64,000 nucleotides of DNA, from contig CAZMOZ010000016.1 in NCBI GenBank assembly GCA_964568145.1, positions 34,266 through 98,265 on the forward strand, in the 5' to 3' direction. This DNA is from DSVZ01 sp964568145 (GTDB taxonomy: Bacteria; Verrucomicrobiota; Verrucomicrobiia; Limisphaerales; J093). The notes under the pieces were generated by a model. It was not told the DNA's origin. It did no database searches and worked only from the letters and a program-made list of their open reading frames with translations. A program made the position numbers and the translations under genes. Below, in pieces: positions 1-8,910 of this stretch; position 1 is the first letter of the stretch, and the number at the start of each line of letters is the position of its first letter.

Positions 1-90
1 CTGGGCGAGCACCCCCTTGAGGTCGGCCACGCTCAGCGGCTTCTGCGAGGCGAACAGGATGGCCTCGAGGACAAGCTTCAAGTCGGTCAT
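1..90 (-). CDS. scpB: ScpB, N-terminal fragment (runs off the window)
   Basis: Segregation and condensation protein B works with ScpA and SMC in the condensin complex that compacts and segregates the chromosome. Only the first 30 codons are present. They read MTDLKLVLEAILFASQKPLS and continue with VADLKGVLAQ, which matches the start of the first winged-helix domain of ScpB. The ATG overlaps the TGA of scpA by four bases (ATGA), so the two are probably translationally coupled, as usual for scpAB. The identification rests on a short stretch plus the neighbour. Confidence 0.85.
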   Translation of the reverse strand, partial: MTDLKLVLEAILFASQKPLSVADLKGVLAQ

Positions 91-872
91 GGCAACGCGG
101 GGGCGGCGGGCGCCGGCGGCACGGCGGGCTCCGGGGAATTGGACTCGTCCGGCGGCGCGGCTTCGATGGTGATTTCGCCAAAGGCCGCGCTCTGGGTGAC
201 CAGCGCCACGCGCAGCCGGATCAACTCCAGCAGGGCCAGGAACGTGACCACCACCTCGGTGCGGTGCGTGGCGTCGTCGAACAACTCGGCGAAACGAAAG
301 CGCTGCCCGCCGGCCAGTCGCGCGCGGAGTTCCTCGAGCTTCTCGCTCACCGTCCAGCGGTCCTCGTAGATTTCGCTGGCGCGCCCGCGGGCCTGGAAGC
401 GCTTGAGGACGGCGTTGAGCGCGCCCACCAGATCGAACAGCGAGACCTCCGGACGGCCGGGCGCGGGCGGCGCCTCCGGCCGGGGCGCCTGGCGCGGGAA
501 GGTCAGTTCCTGGCGGCGTTCGAGCGTCTGCAACTCCGCGGCGGCGTCCTTGAATTTCTTGTACTCGACGAGCTTGCGGATCAGCTCCCAGCGCGGGTCT
601 TCAAGGTCTTCGTCCTCCGGCCCGACCGGCGCCTGCAGGTCGCGGGGCAGCAGCTCGCGGCTCTTGATGAGCATGAGCGTGGCGGCCATGACCAGGAACT
701 CGCCGGCGAGATCGAGGTCCAGCTCCTTCATGAGCTCGACGTACTCGATGAACTGGGTCGCCAGCCGGGTCAGGTTGACCTGGTAAATGTCCACCTCCTC
801 CTTCTTCACGAGGTAAAGCAGGAGGTCGAGCGGGCCTTCGAAGACCTTGAACTGGACCTTGTATTCGACCAT
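87..872 (-). CDS. scpA: Segregation and condensation protein A (kleisin)
   Basis: ScpA is the kleisin subunit that bridges SMC heads and binds ScpB during chromosome condensation. The 261-residue product has the hallmark N-terminus FEGPLDLLLYLVKKEEVDIY and the LAGEFLVMAATLMLIKSREL helix that contacts SMC. The C-terminal third (about residues 175-235) looks like the winged-helix end that closes on the SMC head. The length is normal for the family. The last 25 residues are Pro/Ala rich and appear disordered. The ATG at 872 immediately precedes VEYKVQFKVFEGPLD and leaves no room for a longer conserved N-terminus. Confidence 0.95.
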   Translation of the reverse strand: MVEYKVQFKVFEGPLDLLLYLVKKEEVDIYQVNLTRLATQFIEYVELMKELDLDLAGEFLVMAATLMLIKSRELLPRDLQAPVGPEDEDLEDPRWELIRKLVEYKKFKDAAAELQTLERRQELTFPRQAPRPEAPPAPGRPEVSLFDLVGALNAVLKRFQARGRASEIYEDRWTVSEKLEELRARLAGGQRFRFAELFDDATHRTEVVVTFLALLELIRLRVALVTQSAAFGEITIEAAPPDESNSPEPAVPPAPAAPALP

Positions 873-926
873 GCCGTCGCGCGGCGTGTGTCAACGGATG
901 GGCGACGCTAGCGGAAGCGCGCGCCG

Positions 927-2333
927 TTGGCAACGGGCGGCGTGGCGGGGGCGCATTGCGGCTGCGGACTTCAGCCTGCGGCGGCGTTCTCGCTTCGCGG
1001 GCGGAGTTTCCACAACGCGCTGGGCCGGCTCACCCGCGTGGATTTCCCGGACAGCACGTATGTCCAGCACGTCTTCACCAACGGCGCGGGCGTGAAGCTC
1101 CTGGACCGCACCGGCGCCCGCGACCGCCTGGGCAACTGGACCCGCTACGAGTACAACGGCCTGCGGCAGGTCACGCGCGTGCTGGACCCGCTCCTGCGCG
1201 AAACCCGCTACACGTACTGCGGCTGCGGCGGCCCGGAGAGCGTCACCCGCGCGTACGGCACGACCCTGGCCGAGACCACCAGTTACGAATACGACTTCGC
1301 CGGCCGCCTGCGCGGGGTGACCGCCCCCGACGGCACCAGCGTGACCAACACGTACGACCGGTTGGGCCGGCTGGCCATCGTGGGCCGGGCCTTCGACACC
1401 CACACCAATTACTACGACAACCTCGGCCGCCTCTGGGTGGTGGAGAACGCCGCTGGCGTGGTCTCGGAACTGGCCTACGACGACCACGACCGCGTCCGAC
1501 TCGCAATTGACGCCCAGGGCGTGACGGTGACCAACCGCTACGACGCCCTGGGCCGCCTCCTGAGCCGCACGCTGCCCGCGATCAACGCCGTCGAGTCCTT
1601 CGGCTACACCGCCGGCGTCAGCGGCCCCACGGCCCACACCAACCCGGTCGGCAAGGTGACGCTCCACGCCTATGACGCCGCGGGCCGCCAGACCAACGAA
1701 GTGCAGCCGGGCGTTTTCACCAACCGCTTCACCTACACCCCCGCCGACGACCTGGCCACGCTGGCCGACGGCCAAGGCAACGTCACCACCTGGAAGTACG
1801 ACGCCGAGGGGCGCGTCACCGAAAAGTGGTACACGGCCAGTCCACCGCCGACCTGCTATACCTCTACAACGCCAACGGCTGGCTCACCCAGCGCTTCACC
1901 CGCACCGGCACGGGCGCCAGCACCAACGGCTACTTCACCACGTACGCGTATGACAGTGCGGGCAATCTGACGAACATGACCTACCCCGCCGGCACGGCCT
2001 CGCTCACGAACGGGTTCGACGCCTTGGACCGGTTGACGAACCGGCTGGACGGGCTGGGGCAGACGAAGTACCTGTATGCCGTGCTTGGGAACGGCCAGCA
2101 CACGTTCACCCAACGGCCCTTGGGCGGGGAACGAGGTGACCGTGACCAACCGGCACGGTCGGCGGGCGGGGTTGCGGATCGCGCAGCCCGGCGGGCAGTT
2201 CACGGTCACCACCACGTGGGATGCCGCCGGCTGGTGGGCGACCGTGGGCGGCACGGCCGGCACCTTCACCTGCGGCCATCCATCACCGGTGGGTGACAGT
2301 GCCCTGTCGGCGACCGCGCAGTTCACACGGTAA
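927..2333 (+). pseudogene. RHS/YD-repeat protein remnant, frameshifted
   Basis: RHS proteins are very large secreted shells built from YD repeats. This fragment shows repeats such as YEYDFAGRLRGVTAPDGT and YDRLGRLAIVG, plus the TYCGCGGPESVT signature. The reading frame changes twice. Coding moves from the frame of 927 to that of 1826 between about 1830 and 1850, and back to the frame of 2076 between about 2095 and 2130. The repeats stay recognisable across both shifts. There is no signal peptide, no core cap and no toxic C-terminal tip, so both ends are missing. It is a decayed piece rather than a working gene, unless the two shifts are sequencing errors, which would still leave it truncated. 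Confidence 0.75.
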
Positions 2334-2706
2334 AATGTTGCGGCTTCCGGGTTGAAGGCGGAGCGGAGAGATCGTGCCGACGATTTGTTGGGAGGCGCGG
2401 TCGTGGGGCCGCAGGGCGAAGGTGGGTCTGGGGTTTGTGGTTCGTGGTGGCTGGGATGGCAGAACGCCGCTCCTTTCTTCCCAGCGCAAACTTCAGCCGC
2501 AGGCGTGGCCGTCCGTGTCCCCGAAAACCGGGCGTCGTGGCACTCGGCCCTCCGGAACGGGGATGCCGCCGCGTTCTGACGGACATTTACGGGCCGCTGA
2601 GCCAGCGGCTGGGCACCAGCGCCTCCCCGTTGCGCGGCGCGCGCCAGGGCGTATAGTTTTGCATGAAACCCAGGCGCGACATGAACGCGCGACGTATTGG
2701 AGGCTG
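2334..2706. other. Intergenic region with no recognisable gene
   Basis: These 373 bases lie between the RHS remnant and the radical SAM gene. The frame of the radical SAM gene stays open back to an ATG at 2374, but the translated stretch resembles no protein domain I know and has no plausible family-specific N-terminus. I see no tRNA, terminator or clear promoter. The text may be decayed repeat or gene sequence. Confidence 0.5.
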
Positions 2707-3879
2707 ATGGCTCCTCCAAACACGAATCCGGCCGCGCCGGCCGCCGGTCCGCCGACGGCCCGCGAGGGATTGGCTGACGCGCTCGACCGCCACACCGCCG
2801 CGGGCCGGTTGTGCCGGGCCGAGAACGGCAAGGTCCGCTGCGTGGCCTGCGGGCATCGCTGTCTGATCGCGCCGGGCCGGCGCGGCGTGTGCAAGGTGCG
2901 GTTCAACCGCGACGGGGAACTTCGCGTGCCTTTCGGCTACGTGGCCGTCGTGGCGTGCGATCCGGTCGAGAAAAAGCCGTTCTTCCACGCCCTGCCCGGC
3001 AGCGACGCGCTCACGTTCGGCATGCTGGGCTGCGATTTCCACTGCGCGTACTGCCAGAACTGGATCACCAGCCAGGCGCTGCGGGACGAGGAGGCCACCG
3101 GCCGTTACCATCCAGCCACGCCCGCGCAGTTGGTCGCCGCCGCACGACGCCACGGCGCCCGGCTGATGGTCTCGAGCTACAACGAGCCGCTCATCACCGC
3201 AGAGTGGGCCGCGGCGGTGTTCGCCGAGGCGAAGCCCGCGGGCCTGCTGTGCGCGTTTGTGTCCAATGGCAACGCCACGCCCGAGGCGCTGGACTTCCTC
3301 CAGCCCTGGCTCGCCGCCTACAAGGTGGACCTCAAGGGCTTCAACGACCGCCGCTACCGCACCCTGGGCGGCACGCTCGAGGCCGTGACCGAAACGATCA
3401 AGATGGTCCACGCGCGCGGGCTCTGGCTCGAGGTGGTCACGCTGCTGGTGCCCGGCTTCAACGACCACGAGGCCGAGCTGCGCGAGCTGACCCAGTTCCT
3501 GGCCTCAGTGAGCCCGGACATTCCCTGGCACGTCACGGCCTTCCACCCGGATTACAAGATGCTGGATCCGCGCGCCACGACCGCGGCGGACCTGGTCCGG
3601 GCGGCCGAGATCGGTGCCGCCGCCGGCCTGCGTTACGTCTATGCCGGCAACCTGCCGGGCCGGGTGGGCGAGTGGGAGAACACCCGCTGCCCGCAATGCC
3701 GCCGCACGGTGATCCGCCGGCACGGCTTTGCCGTCCTGGAAAAGCAGATCGGCGCCGATGGCCGGTGTCCCGGTTGCGGCGCCACGGTGCCGGGCATCTG
3801 GAGTTACGGAGACTATTATCCACCCCCGCCGCAGCCGGCGGGGGCGATGGGCCGCTGGCCCCGCCCGGTGGCCCTGTGA
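2707..3879 (+). CDS. AmmeMemoRadiSam system radical SAM enzyme
   Basis: This 390-residue radical SAM protein belongs to the family that co-occurs with Memo and AMMECR1; all three are in this window. Its reaction is not known to me. The 4Fe-4S motif CDFHCAYC supplies Cys at about 109, 113 and 116. It is preceded by a VRCVACGHRC segment and the conserved FHALPGSDALTFGMLGC region. The C-terminus carries two CxxC pairs (CPQC and CPGC), probably a zinc ribbon. The start was set at the ATG at 2707, just before MAPPNTNP, because the open frame upstream to 2374 is unrelated to the family. Memo follows after 13 bases, so the two are probably co-transcribed. Confidence 0.9.
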   Translation: MAPPNTNPAAPAAGPPTAREGLADALDRHTAAGRLCRAENGKVRCVACGHRCLIAPGRRGVCKVRFNRDGELRVPFGYVAVVACDPVEKKPFFHALPGSDALTFGMLGCDFHCAYCQNWITSQALRDEEATGRYHPATPAQLVAAARRHGARLMVSSYNEPLITAEWAAAVFAEAKPAGLLCAFVSNGNATPEALDFLQPWLAAYKVDLKGFNDRRYRTLGGTLEAVTETIKMVHARGLWLEVVTLLVPGFNDHEAELRELTQFLASVSPDIPWHVTAFHPDYKMLDPRATTAADLVRAAEIGAAAGLRYVYAGNLPGRVGEWENTRCPQCRRTVIRRHGFAVLEKQIGADGRCPGCGATVPGIWSYGDYYPPPPQPAGAMGRWPRPVAL

Positions 3880-3892
3880 TGGAGGATTTGCC

Positions 3893-4717
3893 ATGCTTAA
3901 AACCGTCCCCCAATTGATCCGGTCTGCAGCGCAGGCCGGCCGTTTCTATCCGGGCAGCCCCACGCGGTTGCAAGCGGATGTGAACGGGTATCTGGAACAG
4001 GTTTCCCCCGCCGAAGGCCCGGTGCCCAAGGCGGTCATCGCCCCGCACGCCGGCTACGTGTATTCCGGCCCGGTCGCCGCGTCGGCGTTCATCCGGCTCG
4101 CCCCGGCGCACGCGCGCCTGCGCCGGGTGGTGCTGCTCGGGCCGTCGCATTACGAGGACTTCGAGGGCCTGGCGGCCACGGCGGCGGACGCGTTTGCCAC
4201 GCCGCTGGGCCTCGTGCCGGTGGATTCCGAGGCGATCGAACGCGCGCTGGACCTGCCACAGGTCAAGGTGTTCGACCGCGCGCACACCCCGGAGCACTGC
4301 CTCGAGGTGGAACTGCCCTTCCTGCAAACCGTGCTGGATGAGTTCGTCATCGTGCCGTTGCTCGTCGGCCATGCCGACCCGGCTGAGGTGGGCGAAGTCC
4401 TCGACGCGCTCTGGGACGGCGAGGAAACGTGCGTGGTGGTGAGCTCGGACCTGAGCCATTACCTCGACGCCGAGACCGCGCGGCGGGTGGACCGCGCCAC
4501 CGCGCGGGCGATCGAGGCCTTGCAGGGCGATGCGCTGGACGGGCGTTGCGCCTGCGGCTGCCGGGCCATCGCTGGTTTGCTGTGCTTGGCGCGAACGCGC
4601 GGGATGAGGGTGGAGACACTGGACCTGCGCAATTCCGGCGACACCGCCGGGCCCACGGACCGCGTGGTGGGCTACGGCGCCTTCGCGTTCTTCGAGCCGG
4701 AAACTTCCACCCGCTGA
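3893..4717 (+). CDS. Memo-family protein (AmmeMemoRadiSam system)
   Basis: Memo proteins have the fold of class III extradiol dioxygenases and bind a metal; their bacterial role is unsettled. The 274-residue product starts with QAGRFYPGSP, typical of the family. It keeps APHAGYVYSGP, LGPSHYEDF, HTPEHCLEVELPFLQ and SSDLSHYLD, which hold the metal-ligand histidines. A GGAGG ribosome-binding site sits at 3881-3885, seven bases ahead of the ATG at 3893. This favours that start over an ATG at 3879 in another frame. The gene lies directly downstream of the radical SAM partner, and the third member AMMECR1 is 4.2 kb further on. Confidence 0.92.
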   Translation: MLKTVPQLIRSAAQAGRFYPGSPTRLQADVNGYLEQVSPAEGPVPKAVIAPHAGYVYSGPVAASAFIRLAPAHARLRRVVLLGPSHYEDFEGLAATAADAFATPLGLVPVDSEAIERALDLPQVKVFDRAHTPEHCLEVELPFLQTVLDEFVIVPLLVGHADPAEVGEVLDALWDGEETCVVVSSDLSHYLDAETARRVDRATARAIEALQGDALDGRCACGCRAIAGLLCLARTRGMRVETLDLRNSGDTAGPTDRVVGYGAFAFFEPETSTR

Positions 4718-4856
4718 ACCGGAACACGCTTCACTGCGGGCCGTGGTGACGTTGGCGACCTCGCCTGCGGCAGTCACGCGGGCGGCCCGCCCGCGCCCGC
4801 AGATGTGGACCTCCGCGCCCGAAGTTGCCGGGCGTCGGGAAACTCCGCCCGCCGGA

Positions 4857-4916
4857 AATCCAAATCCGAAGTTCCAAGTTCCAGATTCAAAGTCCCAAGC
4901 CCAAGTCCAGAGTCCA
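4857..4916. repeat. Degenerate 7-bp tandem array
   Basis: Successive seven-base units such as AATCCAA, ATCCGAA, GTTCCAA and GTTCCAG run without a phase break. The unit is degenerate but the period is strict. A second short array (ACCAAGA units) lies at about 5089-5112. Confidence 0.75.
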
Positions 4917-4955
4917 CAGACCTCGAGCGGTTTGATTAAAGCTGTGGCCGCGTGG

Positions 4956-5027
4956 GGAGCGCGGGCTTCAGCCCGCTTCACCGTGCGCGGGCAGACGGGC
5001 GTGGAAGCGGCGTGAACGCCGCGCTCC
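4956..5027. repeat. Nested palindromic element
   Basis: Outer arms GGAGCGCGG (4956-4964) and CCGCGCTCC (5019-5027) are perfect inverted repeats. Each arm also folds on its own: GCGGGC-TTCA-GCCCGC at 4961-4976 and GCGGCG-TGAA-CGCCGC at 5007-5022. The element could form one long cruciform or two hairpins, and looks like a small non-autonomous repeat. Confidence 0.7.
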
Positions 5028-5220
5028 GAAAACGCTGTCGCAAGCGGCCCCAGTTTTATTGAAAACGCGCTCGATCCCCGAACCCCGGACCAAGAACCAA
5101 GAACCAGAAACCACCCGGCATGCCCCCGCGCTTGCCCGGCGGGCGCAACTCGGCCAGACTCCGCCGGCTTGCGACCGGCCCGGCGGTGGGTGCCCGGCCC
5201 GGTCCGGCCGCGCCACACGC

Positions 5221-6345
5221 ATGTCGCCGTCCCAATTGCTCCGCGAACTCATCGCCCTGCCCAGCGTCAACCCGGCCTTTCTGCCGGCGGGCGACCCGCG
5301 CGGCGGCGAGGCGCGCGTGGCGGAGCACCTGGCCCGGCTCGCGAAGACCGCCGGCTTGCGCGTGACCCGCCAACGCGCGCTTCCCGGCCGGGAGAATCTC
5401 CTGCTCACGCTCGCACCGACCGGCCGCGCGCGCCGGCGGGTGATCCTCGCGCCGCATCTGGACACGGTGGGCGCGGAGGCCGCGCAGTTCCGACCCGTCC
5501 AGCGCAATGGCCGGCTGCACGGCCGGGGCGCCTGCGACACGAAGGGTAGCCTGGCGGCCATGTTCAGCGCGCTGACCGCGGTGGCACATTCGGCCCGCCG
5601 GCCCGCCCACACCGAGATTGTCCTGGCCGGCCTGGTGGACGAGGAAGACGGTCAGCGGGGCGCGCGCGCGTTGGTGGCCTCGGGGCTGGCCGCCGACCTC
5701 GCCATCGTGGGCGAGCCCACCGCCCTGAAAGTGATCACCGCGCACAAAGGCAGCCTGTGGCTGGGCCTGGAGACCCGCGGCCGGGCCGCGCACGGCGCCC
5801 GGCCCGGGCTGGGCCGCAACGCCATTCTCGCCATGGCGCGCGTGGTCGCGTTGCTGGAGACCGAGTACGCCTCCGCGCTGCGTTGCCGGCCGCACCCATT
5901 GCTCGGGCCGGCCACGGTCAGCGTCGGCACCATCGCCGGCGGCGTCCAACCCAACATCGTGCCCGACCGGTGTGAAATTCGGGTGGACCGGCGCACCCTG
6001 CCGGGCGAGACCGCCGCGGGTGTCATCCGGGAAATGCAGGCCTTCCTGCGCCTGCACGGCCTCAAGGCGACCATCGCCAACCTCAAGGAGTTGCCCTGCG
6101 ATCCGCTGGAAACCGATTCCAACCTCCCGCTGGTGCGGGCCTTGATGGATTGCGCGGGCCAGCGTCAGCCCGCCGGCGTGGATTACTTTTGCGACGCCGC
6201 GGTGCTCAGCGCGGGCGGCATACCCAGCGTGGTCTTCGGGCCGGGCGACATCGCGCAGGCGCACACGGCTGACGAATGGGTTTCGGTGCGGCAGCTTGAG
6301 CGGGCCATGGTGATCTTGACCCGGTTTCTGCACGCGCTGCCCTGA
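5221..6345 (+). CDS. M20-family metallopeptidase (ArgE/DapE type)
   Basis: A di-zinc amidohydrolase of the M20 family, which removes acyl or amino-acid groups from small substrates (acetylornithine deacetylase, succinyl-DAP desuccinylase, carboxypeptidases). The specificity cannot be told from sequence. Metal and catalytic motifs are in order: APHLDTVG, RGACDTKG, LVDEEDG, GEPT and, near the C-terminus, FGPGDIAQAHTADEW. The dimerisation domain lies about residues 170-280. The ATG at 5221 (MSPSQLLRELIALPSVNP) was chosen because the frame upstream to 5059 only translates repeat sequence. The product is 374 residues, the normal length. The glycosyltransferase gene starts 12 bases downstream. Confidence 0.88.
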   Translation: MSPSQLLRELIALPSVNPAFLPAGDPRGGEARVAEHLARLAKTAGLRVTRQRALPGRENLLLTLAPTGRARRRVILAPHLDTVGAEAAQFRPVQRNGRLHGRGACDTKGSLAAMFSALTAVAHSARRPAHTEIVLAGLVDEEDGQRGARALVASGLAADLAIVGEPTALKVITAHKGSLWLGLETRGRAAHGARPGLGRNAILAMARVVALLETEYASALRCRPHPLLGPATVSVGTIAGGVQPNIVPDRCEIRVDRRTLPGETAAGVIREMQAFLRLHGLKATIANLKELPCDPLETDSNLPLVRALMDCAGQRQPAGVDYFCDAAVLSAGGIPSVVFGPGDIAQAHTADEWVSVRQLERAMVILTRFLHALP

Positions 6346-6357
6346 CCGCCCGGCTTC

Positions 6358-7569
6358 ATGCGCGTCGCCCTGCTCACCCACGAGCCGTTTTATCCGCCCA
6401 GCGGCGGCGGGTCGGCCGAGGCGTTGTACCTGGTGCGCGAACTGGCGCGGCGCGGCCATACGGTGACGGTGTTTGCGCCCGGCAGCGGCTGGCCGGAAGA
6501 CCTGGCCGGCCAGGCGGGCGCTCGGCTGCAAACCTTCACGACCTGGCCGATGGGCCGGCGCGCGCGCGCGCGGACGTTGAAGTACCTGCTATACCCCGCG
6601 GCGCTCGCCCGGTTAGTGCGACGCGCGACGGCCCGCGAGCGGTTTGACGTGCTGGTGGCCCAGCACGCGATCGCCTGTGTGGCCGCCGGCCGGCTCAAGC
6701 GGCCCCTGCGCGTGCCGGTGGTGATGAACTTCCTCGATCATCTCACCGGCTTCATGGAGACTTGGCCCGCCTGGCTCATGCCCAAGCCGGTGCTGGCGGG
6801 GCTCAAGCGGTACGAACTCGCGCTGCCGCGGCGCTTCGCGGCCGACGCGGTGCTCACCGTCTCGGAACCGCTGGCCGAGCGCTTCGCCGCCGCCGGCTAC
6901 CCGCGCGACCGGCTGCGCCCGATCTTCTACGGCTACGACGCCGCGCTGTTCCGTTTCGACCCGGCGCGGCTGGCGGCGCGGCGGCAATCCCCGCCGGTGG
7001 TGGTGATGCACGGCTCGTTCGACCACCACCACCTGGGACCCATCGCGCTGGACACGATCGCCCGCGTGTGCGCGGAACGGCCGGAGGCGGTGTTTGAATT
7101 CATCGGGCCGGACACACCGGCGTGGCGGCGGTTTGCGCGGCAGGCGGCGAAGCGCGGCCTGGCCGGCGCGTTGCGCCACACGGGCTTCGTGCCGTACGAA
7201 GAAGTGGCGCGCCGGCTGGACGCGGCTTCAGTCGGGCTGGTGCCCTACGAGGAATCGGCGGGCACGCACTGCGCGTTTGTCGCGAAAGTGGTTGAGTATC
7301 TCGCGCTGGGTCTGCCGGTGGCCAGCACGGCCCTCGCTGGCATCCAACGCTATTTCGCAGACGAGCCGCTGGCGCGTTTCGCCGCGTTCGACGGCGCCCG
7401 GCTGGGCGAAGCGGTGCTGGGCTGGCTGGCCGAACCCGCCGCCACGCGCGAGGCGCTGGCCGCGCCGGCCGCCCGCCGCGTGCGCGAGCAACTGGACTGG
7501 CCGGTCATCTGCCGCCGCGCGGTGGACGCCATCGAACTCGCCCAGCAACGCGCGGCGGAACGGAGCTGA
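6358..7569 (+). CDS. Glycosyltransferase family 4 (GT-B fold)
   Basis: Transfers a sugar from a nucleotide donor to an acceptor, probably in the cytoplasm during extracellular glycan assembly. The 403-residue product opens with MRVALLTHEPFYPPSGGGSAE, the GT4 N-terminal pattern with its glycine-rich acceptor loop. The C-terminal Rossmann half contains VPYEESAGTHCAFVAKVVEYL, the EX7E-like donor-binding motif. The gene is followed nine bases later by a flippase gene, which supports a role in lipid-linked glycan export. Donor and acceptor cannot be inferred. Confidence 0.88.
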   Translation: MRVALLTHEPFYPPSGGGSAEALYLVRELARRGHTVTVFAPGSGWPEDLAGQAGARLQTFTTWPMGRRARARTLKYLLYPAALARLVRRATARERFDVLVAQHAIACVAAGRLKRPLRVPVVMNFLDHLTGFMETWPAWLMPKPVLAGLKRYELALPRRFAADAVLTVSEPLAERFAAAGYPRDRLRPIFYGYDAALFRFDPARLAARRQSPPVVVMHGSFDHHHLGPIALDTIARVCAERPEAVFEFIGPDTPAWRRFARQAAKRGLAGALRHTGFVPYEEVARRLDAASVGLVPYEESAGTHCAFVAKVVEYLALGLPVASTALAGIQRYFADEPLARFAAFDGARLGEAVLGWLAEPAATREALAAPAARRVREQLDWPVICRRAVDAIELAQQRAAERS

Positions 7570-7578
7570 CGACGCATC

Positions 7579-8910
7579 ATGGCCGAGACCACCACGGGCC
7601 GACTCACGTTCTTCCGGCAGACAGGCTGGATGGTGCTGGCGACCGGGTTGATGGGGCTGTTCATGACCGCCACGCAGATGGTCGCGGCGCGGTGGATGGA
7701 GCCCGGCGAATACGCGGTGTGGTTCGCGCTGTTGCGGGTGTACCTGTTGCTGGGCATTCCGAGCATCGGCCTGCAAACGGTCTTTGCGCACCAGGCGGCG
7801 GCCTCGCTGGACCCGGCCTCGCAGGAGCGCCTCCACGCCACGGTGCGCGCGGTGCTGCGCGTGACGTTCCTCCTGTGGCTCGCCGTGGCGGTGGCGACGT
7901 TTCTCGCCCACGGCTGGCTGTTGCGCACGCTCAAGATCGCCAACCCGGCGGCGCTGTGGATCACGCTGGCCATCGGCCTGGTGTCGCTCTGGGCGCCGGT
8001 AATCCGCGGTCTGGTGCAGGGCCATCAACGGTTCGCGGTGCTGGGCTGGGCGTTGATCCTGGACGGCGTGGGGCGGTTCACCGCGGTGCTGCTCATCGTG
8101 CTGGCGGGCGGGCAGGCCGCGGGCGGCATGGCCGGCGCGCTGCTGGGCCAGGTGCTGGCGGTGGTGCTGTGTCTGCGCGTGGTCTGGAGCGACCTCAGCG
8201 GGCCGGGCGCGGGTTTCGACTGGGGGCCGTGGCTGCGGCAGGTCGGCCCCATCACGGCCGCCACGGGCACGGTGCTGTTTTTGTCCACGGCGGACGTGGT
8301 GTACGTGCAAAGCCTGTTTCCGCTCGAGCAATCGCAACGGTACGTGCCGGCGGCGATGATCGGGCTGGCGTTGACGACCTTTGGCGTGCCCATCGCGGCG
8401 GTGATGTTTCCCAAGGTGGCGCGGAGCACGGCGCTGGCGCGGGGCTCGAAGGCCATGCCGCTGGCGCTGGCGGCGACGCTGGGCGGCGGCGCGCTGGCGG
8501 CGCTGGCCTGCACCGCCTTTCCGGAAGTGCCGCTGCGCCTCATCTTTTTCGGCAAGCCGCTGTACTGGCAGGCCGCGCCGCTGGTGCCGTGGTTTGCCTG
8601 GGTGCTGCTGCCGTTGATCGTGGCCAATGTGCTGATCAACAACCTGCTCGCCGCCGGCCGGTTCCGCGTGGTGCCGTGGGTGCTGGCCGCGGGCCTGCTG
8701 TACCTGGGGTTGCTCTTTGGCGGACGCCACTGGCTGCCCACGCTCGAACCGTTCACCGCCTTTCGCGTGCTGCTCGGTACCTTGGGCGCCTGCAATCTCC
8801 TGCTCCTCACCTTCGCGACGATCTTCACGTTGCGCGAGCCGGCCCTGCCGCTGGACGGGAAGAGCGCAGTTGACGCCAGCGCCCGGACCGCCGCACCGTG
8901 CGTCCCGTGA
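7579..8910 (+). CDS. Polysaccharide flippase-like membrane protein (MOP superfamily)
   Basis: A 443-residue integral membrane protein with about twelve hydrophobic segments spread over its length, as in Wzx-type flippases that move lipid-linked oligosaccharides across the inner membrane. The N-terminus (FFRQTGWMVLATGLMGLFMT, then VAARWMEPGEYAVW) matches the first two helices of polysaccharide biosynthesis proteins. It sits between the GT4 gene and AMMECR1, whose GTG start lies inside its last codons (13-base overlap). Family membership is good; the substrate is unknown. Confidence 0.82.
   Translation: MAETTTGRLTFFRQTGWMVLATGLMGLFMTATQMVAARWMEPGEYAVWFALLRVYLLLGIPSIGLQTVFAHQAAASLDPASQERLHATVRAVLRVTFLLWLAVAVATFLAHGWLLRTLKIANPAALWITLAIGLVSLWAPVIRGLVQGHQRFAVLGWALILDGVGRFTAVLLIVLAGGQAAGGMAGALLGQVLAVVLCLRVVWSDLSGPGAGFDWGPWLRQVGPITAATGTVLFLSTADVVYVQSLFPLEQSQRYVPAAMIGLALTTFGVPIAAVMFPKVARSTALARGSKAMPLALAATLGGGALAALACTAFPEVPLRLIFFGKPLYWQAAPLVPWFAWVLLPLIVANVLINNLLAAGRFRVVPWVLAAGLLYLGLLFGGRHWLPTLEPFTAFRVLLGTLGACNLLLLTFATIFTLREPALPLDGKSAVDASARTAAPCVP

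Larger units (their letters stand above)
4718..5220. other. Repeat-filled intergenic region
   Basis: This 503-base gap between memo and the M20 peptidase gene has no gene that I can support. It holds two degenerate heptamer arrays (4857-4916 and about 5089-5112) and, between them, a nested palindrome at 4956-5027. Open frames that cross it on either strand translate these repeats and show no family features. Confidence 0.7.

Noticed and set aside
3533..5218. 561-codon open frame on the minus strand
   Set aside because: It lies antisense to the radical SAM and Memo genes and translates GC-rich codon shadows with no domain. Both sense genes are clear.
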